Below, piece after piece: positions 1 to 12,907 of a stretch of 64,000 bases of DNA. Origin of the DNA: Daphnia carinata (taxonomy: Eukaryota > Arthropoda > Branchiopoda > Diplostraca > Daphniidae); contig NC_081331.1 in NCBI RefSeq assembly GCF_022539665.2, forward strand, positions 7,967,534-8,031,533, written 5' to 3'. The first letter of the stretch is position 1. Each line of letters starts with the position of its first letter. The notes below the pieces were generated by a model, which was not told the origin of the DNA, ran no database searches, and worked only from the letters and a program-made list of their open reading frames with translations. Made by a program: the position numbers and the translations under genes.

Positions 1-3000
1 CGTTTTCTTCATTACCAAGTAAAATGAAATCTGTCAGTTGATCTTTATCGCAAACGCGACACAGCCGTGGACAAATTTCACCGCATAATCCTATGCAGGA
101 ATGACCGCACGGCAACTTGTTATTGCATGGTTCATCACATCTAGTGCGATCACACTGCTCCCCACATTTCTTTCCACACGTTTGATGCTCACACTTCCAT
201 TCGCATGGCTCCTACATTAAGAGTAATGTTGCAAAAACATCCATCATAGAACCGAGAAAAAAAGAACACCATGAATACCTGACAAGCGCTACAAGGTTCG
301 CTACACGTATGTCGACACCTGCTATGCGAGCATGAATATTCACATATCTTTCTACACGGTGGGCAAGTAAGACTGCAGTTGACGTCACAGATGTGTCCGC
401 AGACAAGAGAACGGCCGCACCTGTAATCATACGCGCGATGAACTCTTCCATTGAAACATTCGCCACAAGTGCCCTTACAGCGATGCATACAATCAAGCGT
501 GGCATTACACGGTTTCGAGCAGGTTCTCAGATGCGACTGCATTTGGATTTCGGTCGGGATTCCGTCAACTAAAAGCAACAAGTCGAATGCTGAATAAGCA
601 CGTAGAAGCAACACAACGGAGTTTACCTGCATGAAAGCTTTTGCAATCCAAAGTGACGTGGTGACCGCATATATTCAATCGCGAGGTTGTTACCGGTTCG
701 TTGCAGTCGGCTTGATTGCACGGTTTGCAACATTTTTTCTTGCATGCATGACCGCAAGGCAACATCAAATTACACATTTCTTTGCAAAGAAGCCGAGTTG
801 GTACAGTGGAACATTCTAATTGCGCTTCATGTCCGCATTCCGGGATAACCTTTGTCACCATTTTCCTGTGCGATTTATTTACAAAAGAACATTACTTGAG
901 TTTGAAACCTTAATGCTACATTCAACTTACGGGCAAAATATATCTTCGTCGTTGCGATAACACTCGGTAAAAATCGAATGCCCACACGGCAAAGTTCGTT
1001 TCCATTTCTCGTTGCAAGGGGCACAGTCCTCAAAGCACTTCTTGCCGCACTTGTGATTCATTTTGCAGCCTTGTTTCGTCTTCCCGCATTGTTTCTTACA
1101 TTGGTATTCCTGGTGGTCTGGGTCCTTACGAGTGTGGCATCTCAAGGTGCAACTATGACCACATTCGAGCCGTACGTTGCAAAGAAGAGGACAAACCGCT
1201 TGATACGGGTCTTTCCCGCAATGAAGGGCCACTCGATGCCCACACAGAGGTAACAGACATCCTTCTTTTAAGATACGACATCTAACCGTCATAGGATCCA
1301 CATAACACTCCACAACCGCCGAATGACCGCATTTAAGCTGCCTTTCCATTCTGACCGAACAGCGTCCGCACGGTTCAAAGCAGCGCTTTTTGCATGGGTG
1401 GCCATCGATACACAATGTTTTTTCACACGGCTTCTTACATTTATAGCCATCAGTCGATTTACTGCATTCAATTTCAATTGTGTGTTCACACTCTGTAAGA
1501 GTTTTCATGACTCTTACGTTGCAATTGACGTTCCCTAACGGCTCGCTGCATTCCACTTCCGCCTGAAATTCGAAAGGAACATATGTGACAAACAAAAAAA
1601 AAAAAACAATACCATCCTCAGATGTTTCACCTCGTGGCCGCATGGCAAAGTTTTCGTCATTTTGACGTGACATTTGCCGCAATCTTCGAAGCACATCTTC
1701 GTACATGGGTGATGATCAGAACATTGACGTTGACAAGGCTCTTGACACTTCACGTTTGCATGAGAGCTCCTTTTGTGGCAAGAAAGTGGGCAAATATGGT
1801 CACAATCGAGAGTCATTCCACAAGGTTCGGGACATACAGCTTCGGAAACAGATGCTCCACACAATAAATCAACTCCATGGCCACAAGCTGGTAGAATCTA
1901 CAAACGTTTCCATTATTGCAGAACAGATGATCTATCAACAATCGATTAATACAACTTACCTTCCAAACAGGTGTCTGGCAAAATTCTTTGGCTGGGTCTT
2001 TATAGCACAATACGATTTGTTCATGTGTGCAGGGAAGTTTTTTTGTCACTCGCACAACACAAGGATTGCAATCTGCGAAACATTTCTTTGGGCATGGATG
2101 TCCGACAGGGCAAAAACGGGTGCAGTTTTCTTTGCACTTGAACTGGGTGTGTTTCCGATCATTAACATGACAAATCCTGGGACAAACATGTCCACATCCC
2201 ATAGTTACAGCACAATTCTCCATGCATCCACCTTCTGGTGGAAAATCTGCCACTTTACGCGCCTAAAAAAAAAATATTTAGCAATACAAATTTAGACGGA
2301 ATCACTGTGTAACTTACTTTTGTTATAACGTCGTGAATGCGGCATTGCAACTCGAAGTCCGGTCCTAGTTGACCATTTGTTTCAAGCATTTTGCGAATAC
2401 CATTCCACAATTTGCTCTTCCCTTGCAAATTTTGCATATTGCCAATCATATAGAATCCCTGTTTAGCCCTTGACAGTGCCACACAAATTCGATTCTCGAT
2501 GCGAAGAATTCCTATGTTTTCATCCTCATTGCTCCTCACAAGGGAAAGGATGATGATGTCATTCTCTTCACCTTGGAAGTTATCCACTACAGAAATGCGA
2601 ACAGACTGAACAGCTGGTTGTTCTCGGCGTATCTTGAAAAAATGAAGAAGTTGGCCGGAATACGTAGTGAGGATTGTAATTTGCTTGGGCGCGTATCCCT
2701 GCATAATGAGATGTCGAGCCAGAGCCAGGGAAAGCTGCGCCTCATACGGATTCAAATGACTTTTGCCTTCATGATCTCCTATTTCTTGCTCGGAATGTGT
2801 CAGGAAAAAAATATTTGACGCCAAGCCTCGTATAGCGGGATAATTCAGAACTGAAGAATGATTTTCCAACGTCGGGTAAATAGCAGGGACAATTAAACGA
2901 GCTATTTCGGGACGCATGCGACGCTGAACGCCCAAAATGCAAGGCTCCATCCCATTCTTGATCAGCCTTTCGAACAGCGAAACGTCTAGAAAGAAATCTT

Positions 3001-5991
3001 TGGCTAGACGATGGACCGTGACCGGTGGTCTCAGTTGCTGATGGTCTCCTGTGAATTGTGGAAAAATAAGTCCGTGATGAATACACAATGCAACATGACT
3101 CAATATACGCGTTTTACCAATGAGAACTAATTGCTGACACGACGATGACAATGCGCAAACTACATGGGCTTCCAAAACTTTCGCTGCTTCTTCGACAATA
3201 ACTGGAGAGAAAAATAAGATCATGAAGGGGATTGAATGGATTGGTAAACGAATAAGCCGTTCAACCTATTTTTGGTTTGAGATGGTTTAGGAGGGCCCTC
3301 TGTTTAGCTGCTCCTGTTGCAGTCAAACCTACAATATCAGCGTTTTGGCAGATCTCAGCCGATTCCAGAGTTCGAACGTCTTTTAATTGTGTTGCATGTT
3401 TCACATAGCTCTCTTCAAGTTTGGTAATTCGCTTTTCTTGAATGTCCAGAGCTTTGACTTTCCAGGAACTGTACATCATCCAACGAATGTGCAACGGGAT
3501 TCGCATTATATCGTTCGTGTACCACTCATCAAGTTGCTTCTCTTTTAGCGTAGGAACCGTCTGGAGCAACTGGCGCAGAAGCAAAATTCTGTTCTGCAAT
3601 TCTTGAATATGAAATTCATACCAGGCTACATCTTCTCCTTCCATAGTTTCCAAAGATTCTCTGTACTCCTTAATCAATGTTTCGTCTTCGCTGGACTTGT
3701 AGCTGAACTTCACAAACACTTTTTTAAGGGCTTCATCTTCTGGCTTAGAATGTCTATCGACTGCCTTCGCTTTTACAGACGCCAAGTGGTCGTCGTCTTC
3801 TACTTTACGATCAGCTAGAAGGAGAACAATCGAAAAAAGTTAAGAGATTTTGCATTCGTACTTTACGAATTATTATAATTGGTTTACTTTGGATTTCTTC
3901 AATGAGTGCCTTATCCCACTGATCGTCTGCTGTTTCGTTTTCCTCCGTTGGTGAAACTACAGGCAAATTCTTTGTAGCATGATGCTTTTCAGAACTATTT
4001 TTACTAAAACAGTTGAAAAGCTGTTGAAGGTCTTCGTTCCTGTAAATTCCGAGCCAACATCCCAAAGCTGTCCAATCTCTGTTGCCGGATCTCACCATTG
4101 AATGCTTTAAAGCCTCGAATGCACTGTGCAGAGATTTTGGAATGATTTTCATGTACAGCAGTGAATCTTCGTGAATCAGTCCACGTGAATGCATCACCAT
4201 CATAACACCGCGGAGGACATCTCGTTCCCTGTCAAGCAATACCATTATTAGATCAATATATCTTACATATCTCTTTCTTCTAACTGAAGACAAACGAGGT
4301 ACTTGTCAATCTCGCGTAGTTGGTCATTTATTTCGAAAATCCATTTTCTTGTATCCCCATGTGAATATCGCCCTGGCTGTTTCTTCCAGGCCATTAACGA
4401 GAAAGGCTCAAGGGCCGCACATTTGCTTTGACTACCAATGCGCACTATCTTGTGAGTAAATTTGGATATGCCCTCTAAAAACTGGTCTAGAGCATGGTTG
4501 GTGTAGCAAATAACCAAAATAGGCGATGATAGTGGACATTGTCCGTTATTCCAGTGCTGTTTGTTTTTCAGTAAAGTTTGGACGATTTTCAGAGCTAAAT
4601 ACGTCTTCCCAGTTCCTGGTGGTCCCTGAATCACAGAAATTTTTTGCGTCAACGCTGCGTACAATGCAGTACACTGACTAGGATCCAGTCCCAGCTCATT
4701 CGCATTAGGACGCAAGCTTGGTTCGAGGATGGGAACTTCTTGCGCACGGAGTTTGCCTGCTTGCTCATCTGAAAATCGTAAAAACAATTAATAAAATGGT
4801 AAACGGCATTGTTTTGAAATAGGGAAATGAATTTTTGCGATTTACTAGAGGAACCATCATCAGCATCACTAATCTCGGCCACTTGTGAATTGCCTCCTTT
4901 ACCACCACAGATAACGCGCGCGGTTACCCGTCGTAAGTACGCACGTACGCACACACGACATATGCACGCACGACGTACGCATGAACTCACACACCTCAAA
5001 TCATAGAGAGCCTGTAACGACACCATTAAGTTTAATCGACACCAATATTCAAATTAAACAGACAAATATCTTTTGTTTTATTTTGAAGTTATTCTTACAT
5101 TCTTTGCATTGAGATAATCAGGGACTACTGGTGAAGTATTTCGGCCGAGTATGTAGTCTTCGAACGGAAAATTAGTAGGACTGATCCGTTGTAAAGCTGT
5201 TAGGGTGCTTCGGTATGATTCGGAGAACACTGTTGATTCCACCATGACAAACTTCTGCTTTTTGAGAGCTGCCGATAAAGTACCGCCTTCAAATTTGACT
5301 TTTATTTTGCCTTCTTCCAAAAGTTTCGGATTCCGGTCCAAAACCGTGAACAAGTGGAATGACTTAAAATTATCTGAGGACAGACAAAGGAGCGATCCGT
5401 AAAGAAACCGTTTGCTGTGCTCCCAGACGATTCTCCTTAATCCGGCGTTAGAGAATTGAATCGTATAACATTCTTCGTGCATATGGTATTCCAGAATTTG
5501 AACTTCATAGTAAAGACGAATGTTATCCGGATTTCGTATCCGTGAAAATTTCTTATCCGTCTGGCTTTTGTACGCCAGTAATCCAACGCGTAATGGATTA
5601 AAGAAATCCTCGCGTAATAGGCGGAATTGAATGTCCAGATAGGTCGCAATGTCTGGATACTTGCCCTTGACAATATTCGGACGGAGGAAAGGCTCAAAAT
5701 CCATGCAGACATCCTCCCAATTGGGCATTACATTCAGCGTCCGGAAATCATTGGGCGGGTCCTGTTGAATCAATTCTTCCAGATACTTTTCCCTGCGAGT
5801 ACGGCGTTCTTCTTTGTTCACTACAAGGGGGATGTGTTGACTCCATGCCGTCTACGTAAAACAATCACGTTAATCAAAATAATACGATCGAAATATCTTG
5901 TCGTTTCACCTGTAACTGTTGAATCCCGTCTTCCAGAACATCAAAGGCATCTGCGACGTTCAAATTTTTTATTGAAGGCATGGCCTTCAAT
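1..5991 (-). CDS. ZNFX1: ZNFX1-like NFX1-type zinc finger helicase (partial, C-terminus off window)
   Basis: This is an SF1 (Upf1-like) RNA helicase followed by a long NFX1-type zinc-finger tail. Family members act in antiviral sensing in vertebrates and in small-RNA inheritance in nematodes. Exons read from splice sites, in transcript order: 5910-5991, 5099-5851, a short uncertain 4846-4873, 4267-4768, 3898-4228, 3266-3814, 2318-3201, 1960-2262, 1613-1897, 931-1562, 627-865, 279-568 and 211 to beyond position 1. Intron phases agree at nearly every junction. Visible motifs are PPNDFR and the FLRPN / YLDIQFRLLREDF block (5099-5851), Walker A GPPGTGKT (about 4610), EEAA motif II (about 3190), GDHQQLRPP, RRMRPEI, NFQGEENDII and VALSRA (2318-3201). 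Repeated CGH-x-C fingers fill 1-2262. No stop or frameshift was seen in these exons. The only doubt is the N-terminal link to 8373-9077. Confidence 0.92.
5958..5991. repeat. 34-bp direct repeat, copy 1 (exon sequence)
   Basis: The 34 bases from 5958 are identical to 8373-8406. In the minus strand both encode the same short peptide of the ZNFX1-like protein. The copies bracket 2.38 kb of non-homologous DNA. Confidence 0.95.
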
Positions 5992-6006
5992 AAAAGTTGA
6001 AGGCAC

Positions 6007-6030
6007 ACTTAGTTCTGCAGAACTAAGTGT
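6007..6030. repeat. Perfect 24-bp palindrome
   Basis: The bases centred on TTCTGCAGAA read identically on both strands for 24 bp. They mark the left boundary of a segment copied from 9241-9585. In the other copy only the inner GTTCTGCAGAAC core is palindromic. Confidence 0.85.
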
Positions 6031-6354
6031 TGCTTAACAATGTGCGGACAACAACTTGATAAAGTTAATTTTCAGAAAACCCTACGAATATCATACAATA
6101 ACGACAGGCTTCAATGCACTCCTTTTACCTTCGGATGCACGTAGAAGATGAAAATGTAACGTTCATCAACAAAGCAATATGAACAAATCAATTAACCCCA
6201 GCGACATTGAGGCAGATGAATCTACGAATGAAATTTTGTAAGGTACTGTACAACCGAAAACTACAATTGATAGCGTCTTCCTGAAACTGTTTGACACCCG
6301 ATGCCACCTTTCATAACAATTTTAAAAAATCACACGTCCATGAAACGATCTTAG
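6012..6354. repeat. 343-bp direct repeat, copy 1 (copy of ZNFX1 upstream DNA)
   Basis: Nearly identical to 9241-9585, beginning at GTTCTGCAGAACTAAGTG and ending at ATGAAACGATCTTAG. Only a handful of substitutions and 1-base indels are seen. No reading frame is evident. Confidence 0.93.
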
Positions 6355-8372
6355 CCTTCAGCACTACCTTGTAAATTGAAAAGGTTAAGAAAGGACTGCA
6401 AAAAACCAAACTGGTATAACAAACGCGAGAGAGACGAAATCTAACTGCACACTGTAATAACAGATGACGATGCCCCAACGCCATGTTATCCCTAAAGGTT
6501 TTACGTTGAAACCTTTCTTTTTTCTACTACGAATTGTTTGAAGAACAAAACAAAGCCAAGCACCTCTTTATCATGAATTAGTTAGCAATATCCCTTCTAC
6601 AAATTCCGGCTAATGTTAACGTACGAACAAAAAACTTGTGAGTAAAAGTTTAACTGGCTGAATCGTGAACACGACATGAAAAAGTTCGAACACGTGCTAT
6701 GGCAGAATGTTCTAGCTTCGCAGAATCACGATTATTTGCAAATTCAGTAACAATTAATGCCATTTGAGAATATTACCTTAATGGACTGAAGATTTCGACT
6801 TGTGTGATGGATTCAAGTAAACGATCGACACCATATGCTGAAATACATCGATAAGGGTAACTGCTCAATTTTCGAACAACTTATCACCTTCGGCCATCGC
6901 TTCCAACTAAACGGTTGGACGATATACACTAACCGTCGTCAATGCTGCAACGTTTGAGAAACCCCTGGGGTTCTCTTTCCATTTGTGATGACCTTGTAAG
7001 AAAATAAAAGTCGTTAGCAAAAGAAAATGAAAACGACAAAAAAAAAGAGAAGCAGTTGTCATTTCAGATATGGGCTCTGATACAGTGTCTGGGCTAATGA
7101 AACACGTCAAATTACCGCTTTGTCCATATTAAATAACTCAGCTCAGATATTCAATATGCACATGGCTAGAAAATAAGCTAACATCAAGAAACACTGTAAA
7201 AAATGTTCACAGTGAAACTAGCATATTTATTTTGTGATCGTTATAATAGTGGTGGGCTTTGCGACGCCATTTTGTTGCAGGCAAATGGAGTCGTTCCGAT
7301 TTTGTTACCCAGAACTAAAACGACTGCTGAATAGCCGTGTTAGGTCATGTTACCAGATAAATTGTGCCGGTCAGATGAATTTGAAGACTCGTTTGTACAA
7401 TGCTGAAGAAATATAAATTAGTCTGGACGAAAACTAGGACAACAATTATGGTAACTATTTCGTTGTTAGGAATGTAACCTTCTTATAAATCAGGCGTAAG
7501 GTACACTGCCATGCCGATTACTGTTTGGAAAGATAAGGATGTCGTAAAGCTGCACTTCGCAGAACGACGGCGGTTGAAATCTTCAATAGTGTCATTACAA
7601 ATACTGAAATGTATAAATAAACCATTTTCTTTCTCTTTTGCAGATATTGATATTCCAAATGCAAAATTCTTAAATTGGATGTAAATGCTATACGAAGATG
7701 CTCGTAATAGAAGTATAAAAACGTAGACTACTCTCCATACAACATTATCTTGGTGTACTTTGGCATAGTTTTCAGAGGTTTGTCTCAAAATTACAAAGCA
7801 CCATGTGTGCCATAAATTTATTGTCGAAAACAGTCTCGATGAAAACTTTTTCCAAGAACAGCCCCAGAGAGGTCGTCATAAATTTTGGAACAACAAAGTC
7901 TAGAAGCGAACGGTCTGTTGACTTTTGGCCCCACCAATAACACGAGCTGCAGCAGTCAACAAACACGAGAAGGTCAATATGCCTTTTTTTCCCTTACCGT
8001 CTCATCTTGTGTCAGTCTTCCAAGGGTTTCCGTTCCACAAACTTGACTTCATCCACGAGTCTGGACTTTCATCTTTATCGTTCGCCAGAGTTCGTCAATC
8101 GTCTTCGTATTCCAAATCAAGACACATCGAGGATGCAAGACGCCAACTGTTTCCCTGTTAAAATACCATCCATCTCGGACCGATTACAACCTCTATTTGA
8201 AAATCCTTTACATATCCAAGAACTCATCTTCACAGAAAAATGTCAACCTCTTCGGCAAGCGATTGATTTGATGTACACACCTGATCTACCGGTGCAAACT
8301 AACGTTATCCAAAATCAGTACAAAACAGTGAGAATAGAAAGGTTACTTTCCTCGTATTGGTCTGGAAAAGGT
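6355..8372. other. Insert between the two parts of the ZNFX1-like gene
   Basis: This AT-rich stretch has no gene I can support. A short open frame at 8007-8372 (plus) and an interrupted minus-strand stretch at 7770-8160 faintly resemble a decayed transposase, but no catalytic triad can be traced. Confidence 0.4.
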
Positions 8373-8406
8373 GTTCAAATTTTTTATTGAAGGCATGGCC
8401 TTCAAT
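8373..8406. repeat. 34-bp direct repeat, copy 2
   Basis: Second copy of 5958-5991. It lies at the 3' end of the N-terminal exon, where the two halves of the gene should join. Confidence 0.95.
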
Positions 8407-9077
8407 GAGATGATATCACTAAAGAAATTCTCGCCCAACGCGTGGCAACTCAAGGCGGGCGTCAAGACCAACATTTCGGTTGTCAGGTGAAAGATGGCGG
8501 TGGTTAGGCGTTTCAAACGTTCCTCTTTCGGTGGCAAATTTTGGGCCCGAGACATGGGAATGTTTATGGTCATTGAAATGACGTATGCAAATATTTTTTG
8601 AGCCGCTAAAATGTTCACGACGGTAGCGAAACTGTCTCTGAATTGCGAGGCTCCATTTTTCATGCAGAATCCTCCAAGGGCGACTATAATAACTTCCAAA
8701 TACTCGACATTGCTCAAATTTTCCTGAAGTTGGAGAGCTAAATCATTTTCGGGGTCGCCGAGACAACGTATCACATCCGATGGTTGTGCATTGTCCCTTG
8801 CCAACTTCATGATGTATTCAAAATCCAATCTTCGATGACTGCCTTGCCTTTGATGTGGCATTGGGTATGGTACATGAAATCCTCGATTTCCATTTTGGCG
8901 TTGGTGAACTGCAGGAGATGCCCTTCTCCATGATTCGGTTATGGACGATTCGCTATTTTTGGGGATTGCACCCAGCGATAAGCGGCCACTGCCCACTTGT
9001 TTACGAAGTGTAGTCTCTCCTCGAGGTGCTCGATATGCCATTGCACCACGTCCTCCTCCTCTCGACTGATTTTCCAT
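8373..9077 (-). CDS. ZNFX1: N-terminal coding exon of the ZNFX1-like gene
   Basis: The frame opens at the ATG at 9077, with an RG-rich start, and runs about 235 codons to the sequence LKAMPSIKNLN. Those last residues are encoded again at 5958-5991, where the frame continues into the rest of the helicase gene (ADAFDVLEDGIQQLQ, then a GT donor at 5909). The helical segment with NLPPKEERLKRL matches my recollection of the pre-helicase region of ZNFX1 proteins, which precedes the PPNxFR motif. So this looks like exon 1 of the same gene, displaced by the 5992-8372 interval. Read straight on, the frame passes the repeat and stops after nine codons. An acceptor-like CAG just before the ATG suggests an untranslated exon further right. 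The gene assignment is fairly sure; whether the copy is spliced productively is not. Confidence 0.72.
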
Positions 9078-9240
9078 TTTCTAATCTGGATGAAAATGAA
9101 ATTAACATATCAATAAATATTCCAAGAACTGTTAGTTTAGGGTAAATAGTGTAAAATTTGTATGCACAAAGATAAAAAGAACGGCGTACATACTAACAAA
9201 ATATATCACCTCCGACAACTGACCCTTCTCTTTTAACTAC

Positions 9241-9585
9241 GTTCTGCAGAACTAAGTGTTGCTTAACAATGTGCGGACAACAACTTGATAAAGTTAATTT
9301 TCAGAAAACCCTACGAATATCATTCAATAACGACAGGCCTCAATGCACTCCTTTTACCTTCGGATGCACGTAGAAGATGAAAATGTAAACGTTCATCAAC
9401 AAAGCAATATGAACAAATCAATTAACCCCAGGGACATAGAGGCAGATGAATCTCCGAATGAAATTTTGTAAGGTACTGTACAACCGAAAACTACAATTGA
9501 TAGCGTCTTCCTGAAACTGTTTTGACACCCGATGCCACCTTTCTTAACAATTTAAAAAAATCACACGTCCATGAAACGATCTTAG
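9241..9585. repeat. 345-bp direct repeat, copy 2 (upstream of the N-terminal exon)
   Basis: Second copy of 6012-6354. It lies 160 bp upstream of the ZNFX1-like start codon, so the copy inside the gene carries what is probably promoter-proximal DNA. Confidence 0.93.
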
Positions 9586-10538
9586 TAGTAAGCACTTGAC
9601 TGACATACTAGTATCCTCCAGACCTGCCCCGATGGAGATCATATTGCTGTACTATATGATCCCCATCTCGCATCAGCTGATAGCTCTTACATCTCTATTC
9701 AGTTTTGCATTGGAATGGGGGGCCAATCATTGGGGGGCCAATCATTGGTGGGGCCATCATCATCATACCAACGCTTGACGTTTCGAATTGTAATTGCTTA
9801 CAGACTCTTGGTACTAGTTCCCAACATTGGGAGGGTACCATACCCAGTCATTGTTCAAGTGCCGCTACGTTAAAGATGTTCACGCAACTATTATATACCG
9901 TGAATGACGACCCCAAACCATGTTGCTAACGCTAGCGGACATTTTCATTATCATTTTTTTCATTGTCATTATTTATTTTTTGCATTCATATCCAAACGTA
10001 TAAGTAGCCCTGCATGCAGCTCATCGCGCCTGCGTCGCGCTCATCGCGTCTGTTGGGCCATAATACTTTAACAATCACGGTTTCTAAATTTCCGCTTTGG
10101 AAAACAATGACCTTATGCCACATTCCCAGGACTTATCAAGTCTAGTTGATAATGGTTGTTCGTAATTACAATCCATTCAGTTGTCACCATGAATATTCCA
10201 CAAAGGATTTTTTGAACGTTAGTTACATTTTGGGTTATGCGTTAAAGATTGAGTCTACATGTTCAGGTATAATACATATGCATATGCATGCAAGTATATA
10301 CATAAAATACATATGCAAACGTTGAATAATCAAAGAAGTTTGATGTTTCACGCTAGCGCTGTAGCGTACTGGCGCGCTAGTAATGGTTTCCATTCGCACA
10401 CACATTTATTTCATATTTTAGATTACTCCAAAAGCATAAACTCTACGTAAAGACAAATTCCATTTTCATGTTCCTTGAGTAATTTTTAATCAGAATCATC
10501 TATAGTTATCTAGATTCAAAGCTATTATTTTTTAATAG
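9586..10538. other. Intergenic, no gene seen
   Basis: A short tandem of GGGGGGCCAATCATT units occurs near 9716-9750. Otherwise the stretch is AT-rich without a convincing reading frame or RNA gene. Confidence 0.5.
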
Positions 10539-10925
10539 GAAAAAATTTTAAGCCCGACAATATAAGCGCGGGCTTATTTTTTAACCCAACTTTACCGTTT
10601 TTTACGTTTTATTAAAACACTATGAGTTCCACGAGAAAACAACCCTCATATTCGTAATGCCCGTTCAATTCTGCATCGAAACCACGTATTTAAAGCGAAA
10701 TCTAAAATTTTGCCAAAATTGCAACAGTGAGAAGGCCTTCTCGCTTTTCCATTTTTCCTCAAATCCTAGATTTCATTAAAAATACAGTATTCCGATGCGA
10801 AATTGATCGCTGATCATGAAAATGGGGTATGTTTTTATATCAGACTTCTATTTTTTGAATTAACCGTAAAAAAACAGAAAGTCGGGCTTATTTAGTCTGG
10901 CTTAAAATTTTTTTCGGTCAGTGTA
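10539..10925. mobile_element. Small inverted-repeat element (MITE-like)
   Basis: The ends are inverted copies of an AAAATTTTAAGCCCGAC-type sequence followed by an AATAAGCCCGAC-type inner repeat (about 10541-10580 and 10881-10915). The right end runs into GGTCAGTGTATAGAC. There is no coding capacity in about 390 bp. The left end lacks the outermost bases, so the target duplication cannot be defined. Confidence 0.4.
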
Positions 10926-12584
10926 TAGACAATTAAATAGCGCCAGACACACAAATCTTATGGACTGCTCTCCGGGCATCGCTACCTGTGTAAATCGTCC
11001 GAACGTCATAAAATCCTTACCGGACCTCGGCAGGCCTATAGAGGAGTATTACTTAGGAAAATTAAGGTCTACGTGACTGGTCTCAGAACCAAGAACACCT
11101 CATGGGTGTTCACATTTCGCCTTTAGTTGCAACACAGATATTTTTTCTAATTTCATTGTGCCAGTAAGCTATACAGGTGGACCCGCTGCCAGCTACAATG
11201 CTGCCCTCAACGGGTAGGATTTTGGAGGGCACGGGCCTGCCTGAGATTAGCCTGCTGCCCAAGTCCTGACCTGTGCCTTTCGTTTCACTACGTTGAAATA
11301 AAGTTTCATCGGGTCCCATCACGCATTTTTTCATTATCACTCTAACCCCTCATTTCATTTTAATGCCCGCTCTAGCTGCATGTAGACTGTAGAGTGCCGT
11401 ACAGCCAATTCATCTAAGTTTACCCGTCAACACTAAAGGACGACCCTTGAAGAAAAAGCGAGAGTGCACTCGACTGAAGAAGAGCCCAAGCGAAGTATTG
11501 CAAATAATTTGAAAAAATTGAAAATGACGAAAGCAAAGCTAGTCGAGTATGCAACAAGAAAAATTGGCAGCCAGTTTTTTGTGAAGGTAGAGTATTGTGG
11601 ATTTTTCGTTATTTCTTTATTTAAATTCAGGGGAAACCTTGGCCACACAAAGTTGTTGGTTACTGCAACACGCCACTGGTCCGTTGTTCAAGACATTTTT
11701 TATGGTACATCTGCGCATCTTTTGAGTACAGGTATTGGTAAAGGCGCACTACTTCATAAACCGCGAATGCAATGTCAGGTGGTGTAGACACCATGATATC
11801 CGTCAAACTACCTACATCTACCTTATATTTCGGCAAATGTATTGATTCGAAGGGATACTTTTTAATTACATTTCACCATGTTGAATCTTTGAAGAATGTG
11901 TTGAATATAGTGCGACTAATAGAGGAAAAGTCGTTATCGGCGGTTTCAGAGATCTGCAGGCCGAATATTTTAGCAGGAAACTGATGTGATTTCAATAGTT
12001 AATCTGAGATATGGGAAAACACTGCAAATTGTGTGCTCCTTGTAGCTCCCAATCAGGCCTTCATGAGCTTAAATCACTATAGCCTACTAGTTAGGCCATA
12101 ACCTGTAGATATTAAAAACGGAAAATATTGATGACAGTTTAGGAAACAAGTCGGTTTTTTTTTCTTTCCTTTTTTTCCAATTTCTCCTTATTTGGGTTTG
12201 CGTGCATGGGCGCCAAAGGCATTCCCCGTTATGTGTAGCGGTTGACTCTTACCTTGTTTGAATAAATCTGCATAGTAATCACCTTGACTGCATTCCATAA
12301 CAACTTTGATGCGGGTGAATTATAACAAAAATCAAAGTGCAAATACCCAGAATACCAGTGACATCCAATTGACATTGAGGTTATTTGGCTGACTGCGATC
12401 GTCATTCTCCCGCATTCATTAGTGCATCTCTTTTGTCAAAAGAAATCCAAGGAACTATTTTCAGTCTCAGCAAAATGGGTGGGATAGAAATTCGTCATAA
12501 TTGTGAAAAAAAGACAAAAGCCAAACAACCGCAGTCGTAATGACAAACTAACTGGTGTGAACCAGCTACCCGTGACTAAGCTTG
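10926..12584. other. Intergenic; possible unidentified exons at 11464-11780
   Basis: A plus-strand frame from 11464 reaches a GT donor after FFVK at about 11586. It could resume after the AG near 11629 with GKPWPHKVVGYCN. I do not recognise the product. The rest shows nothing I can support. Confidence 0.25.
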
Positions 12585-12907
12585 CACTGTTAAAAATATG
12601 TACTTTTTTCGGTAATTTACCTCCTCTAAAATCGGTAATTTTACCTAAAAACGGTGATTTTCAGTTTTTACGAAAAAAATGGTGAATTTTTACCCGAAAA
12701 ATACATTGTGGGTTTCACACACCAGAAACCGGGGTTGACGCACCAGATAATGGTGTTAACAAACTAAAAAACGGAGTTGCCACCCCGAAAGGTGGCGCTG
12801 CTTATTGTTTATGTTTTCATGAAACTTGAAACGGTCAGACTTCATAAAAATAGTTCGTCTGTTGTGCCCTGACTTTTAACTCTAGTGTGTTCCAGATTTG
12901 CTGCATC

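Noticed and set aside
7770-8160. Minus-strand fragments faintly like a mariner/Tc1 transposase
   Set aside because: The recognisable pieces are in the wrong order and no DDE/D residues or inverted ends can be placed.
9700-9780. Short tandem GGGGCCAATCATT units as a regulatory array
   Set aside because: Only two to three imperfect units; no supporting context.
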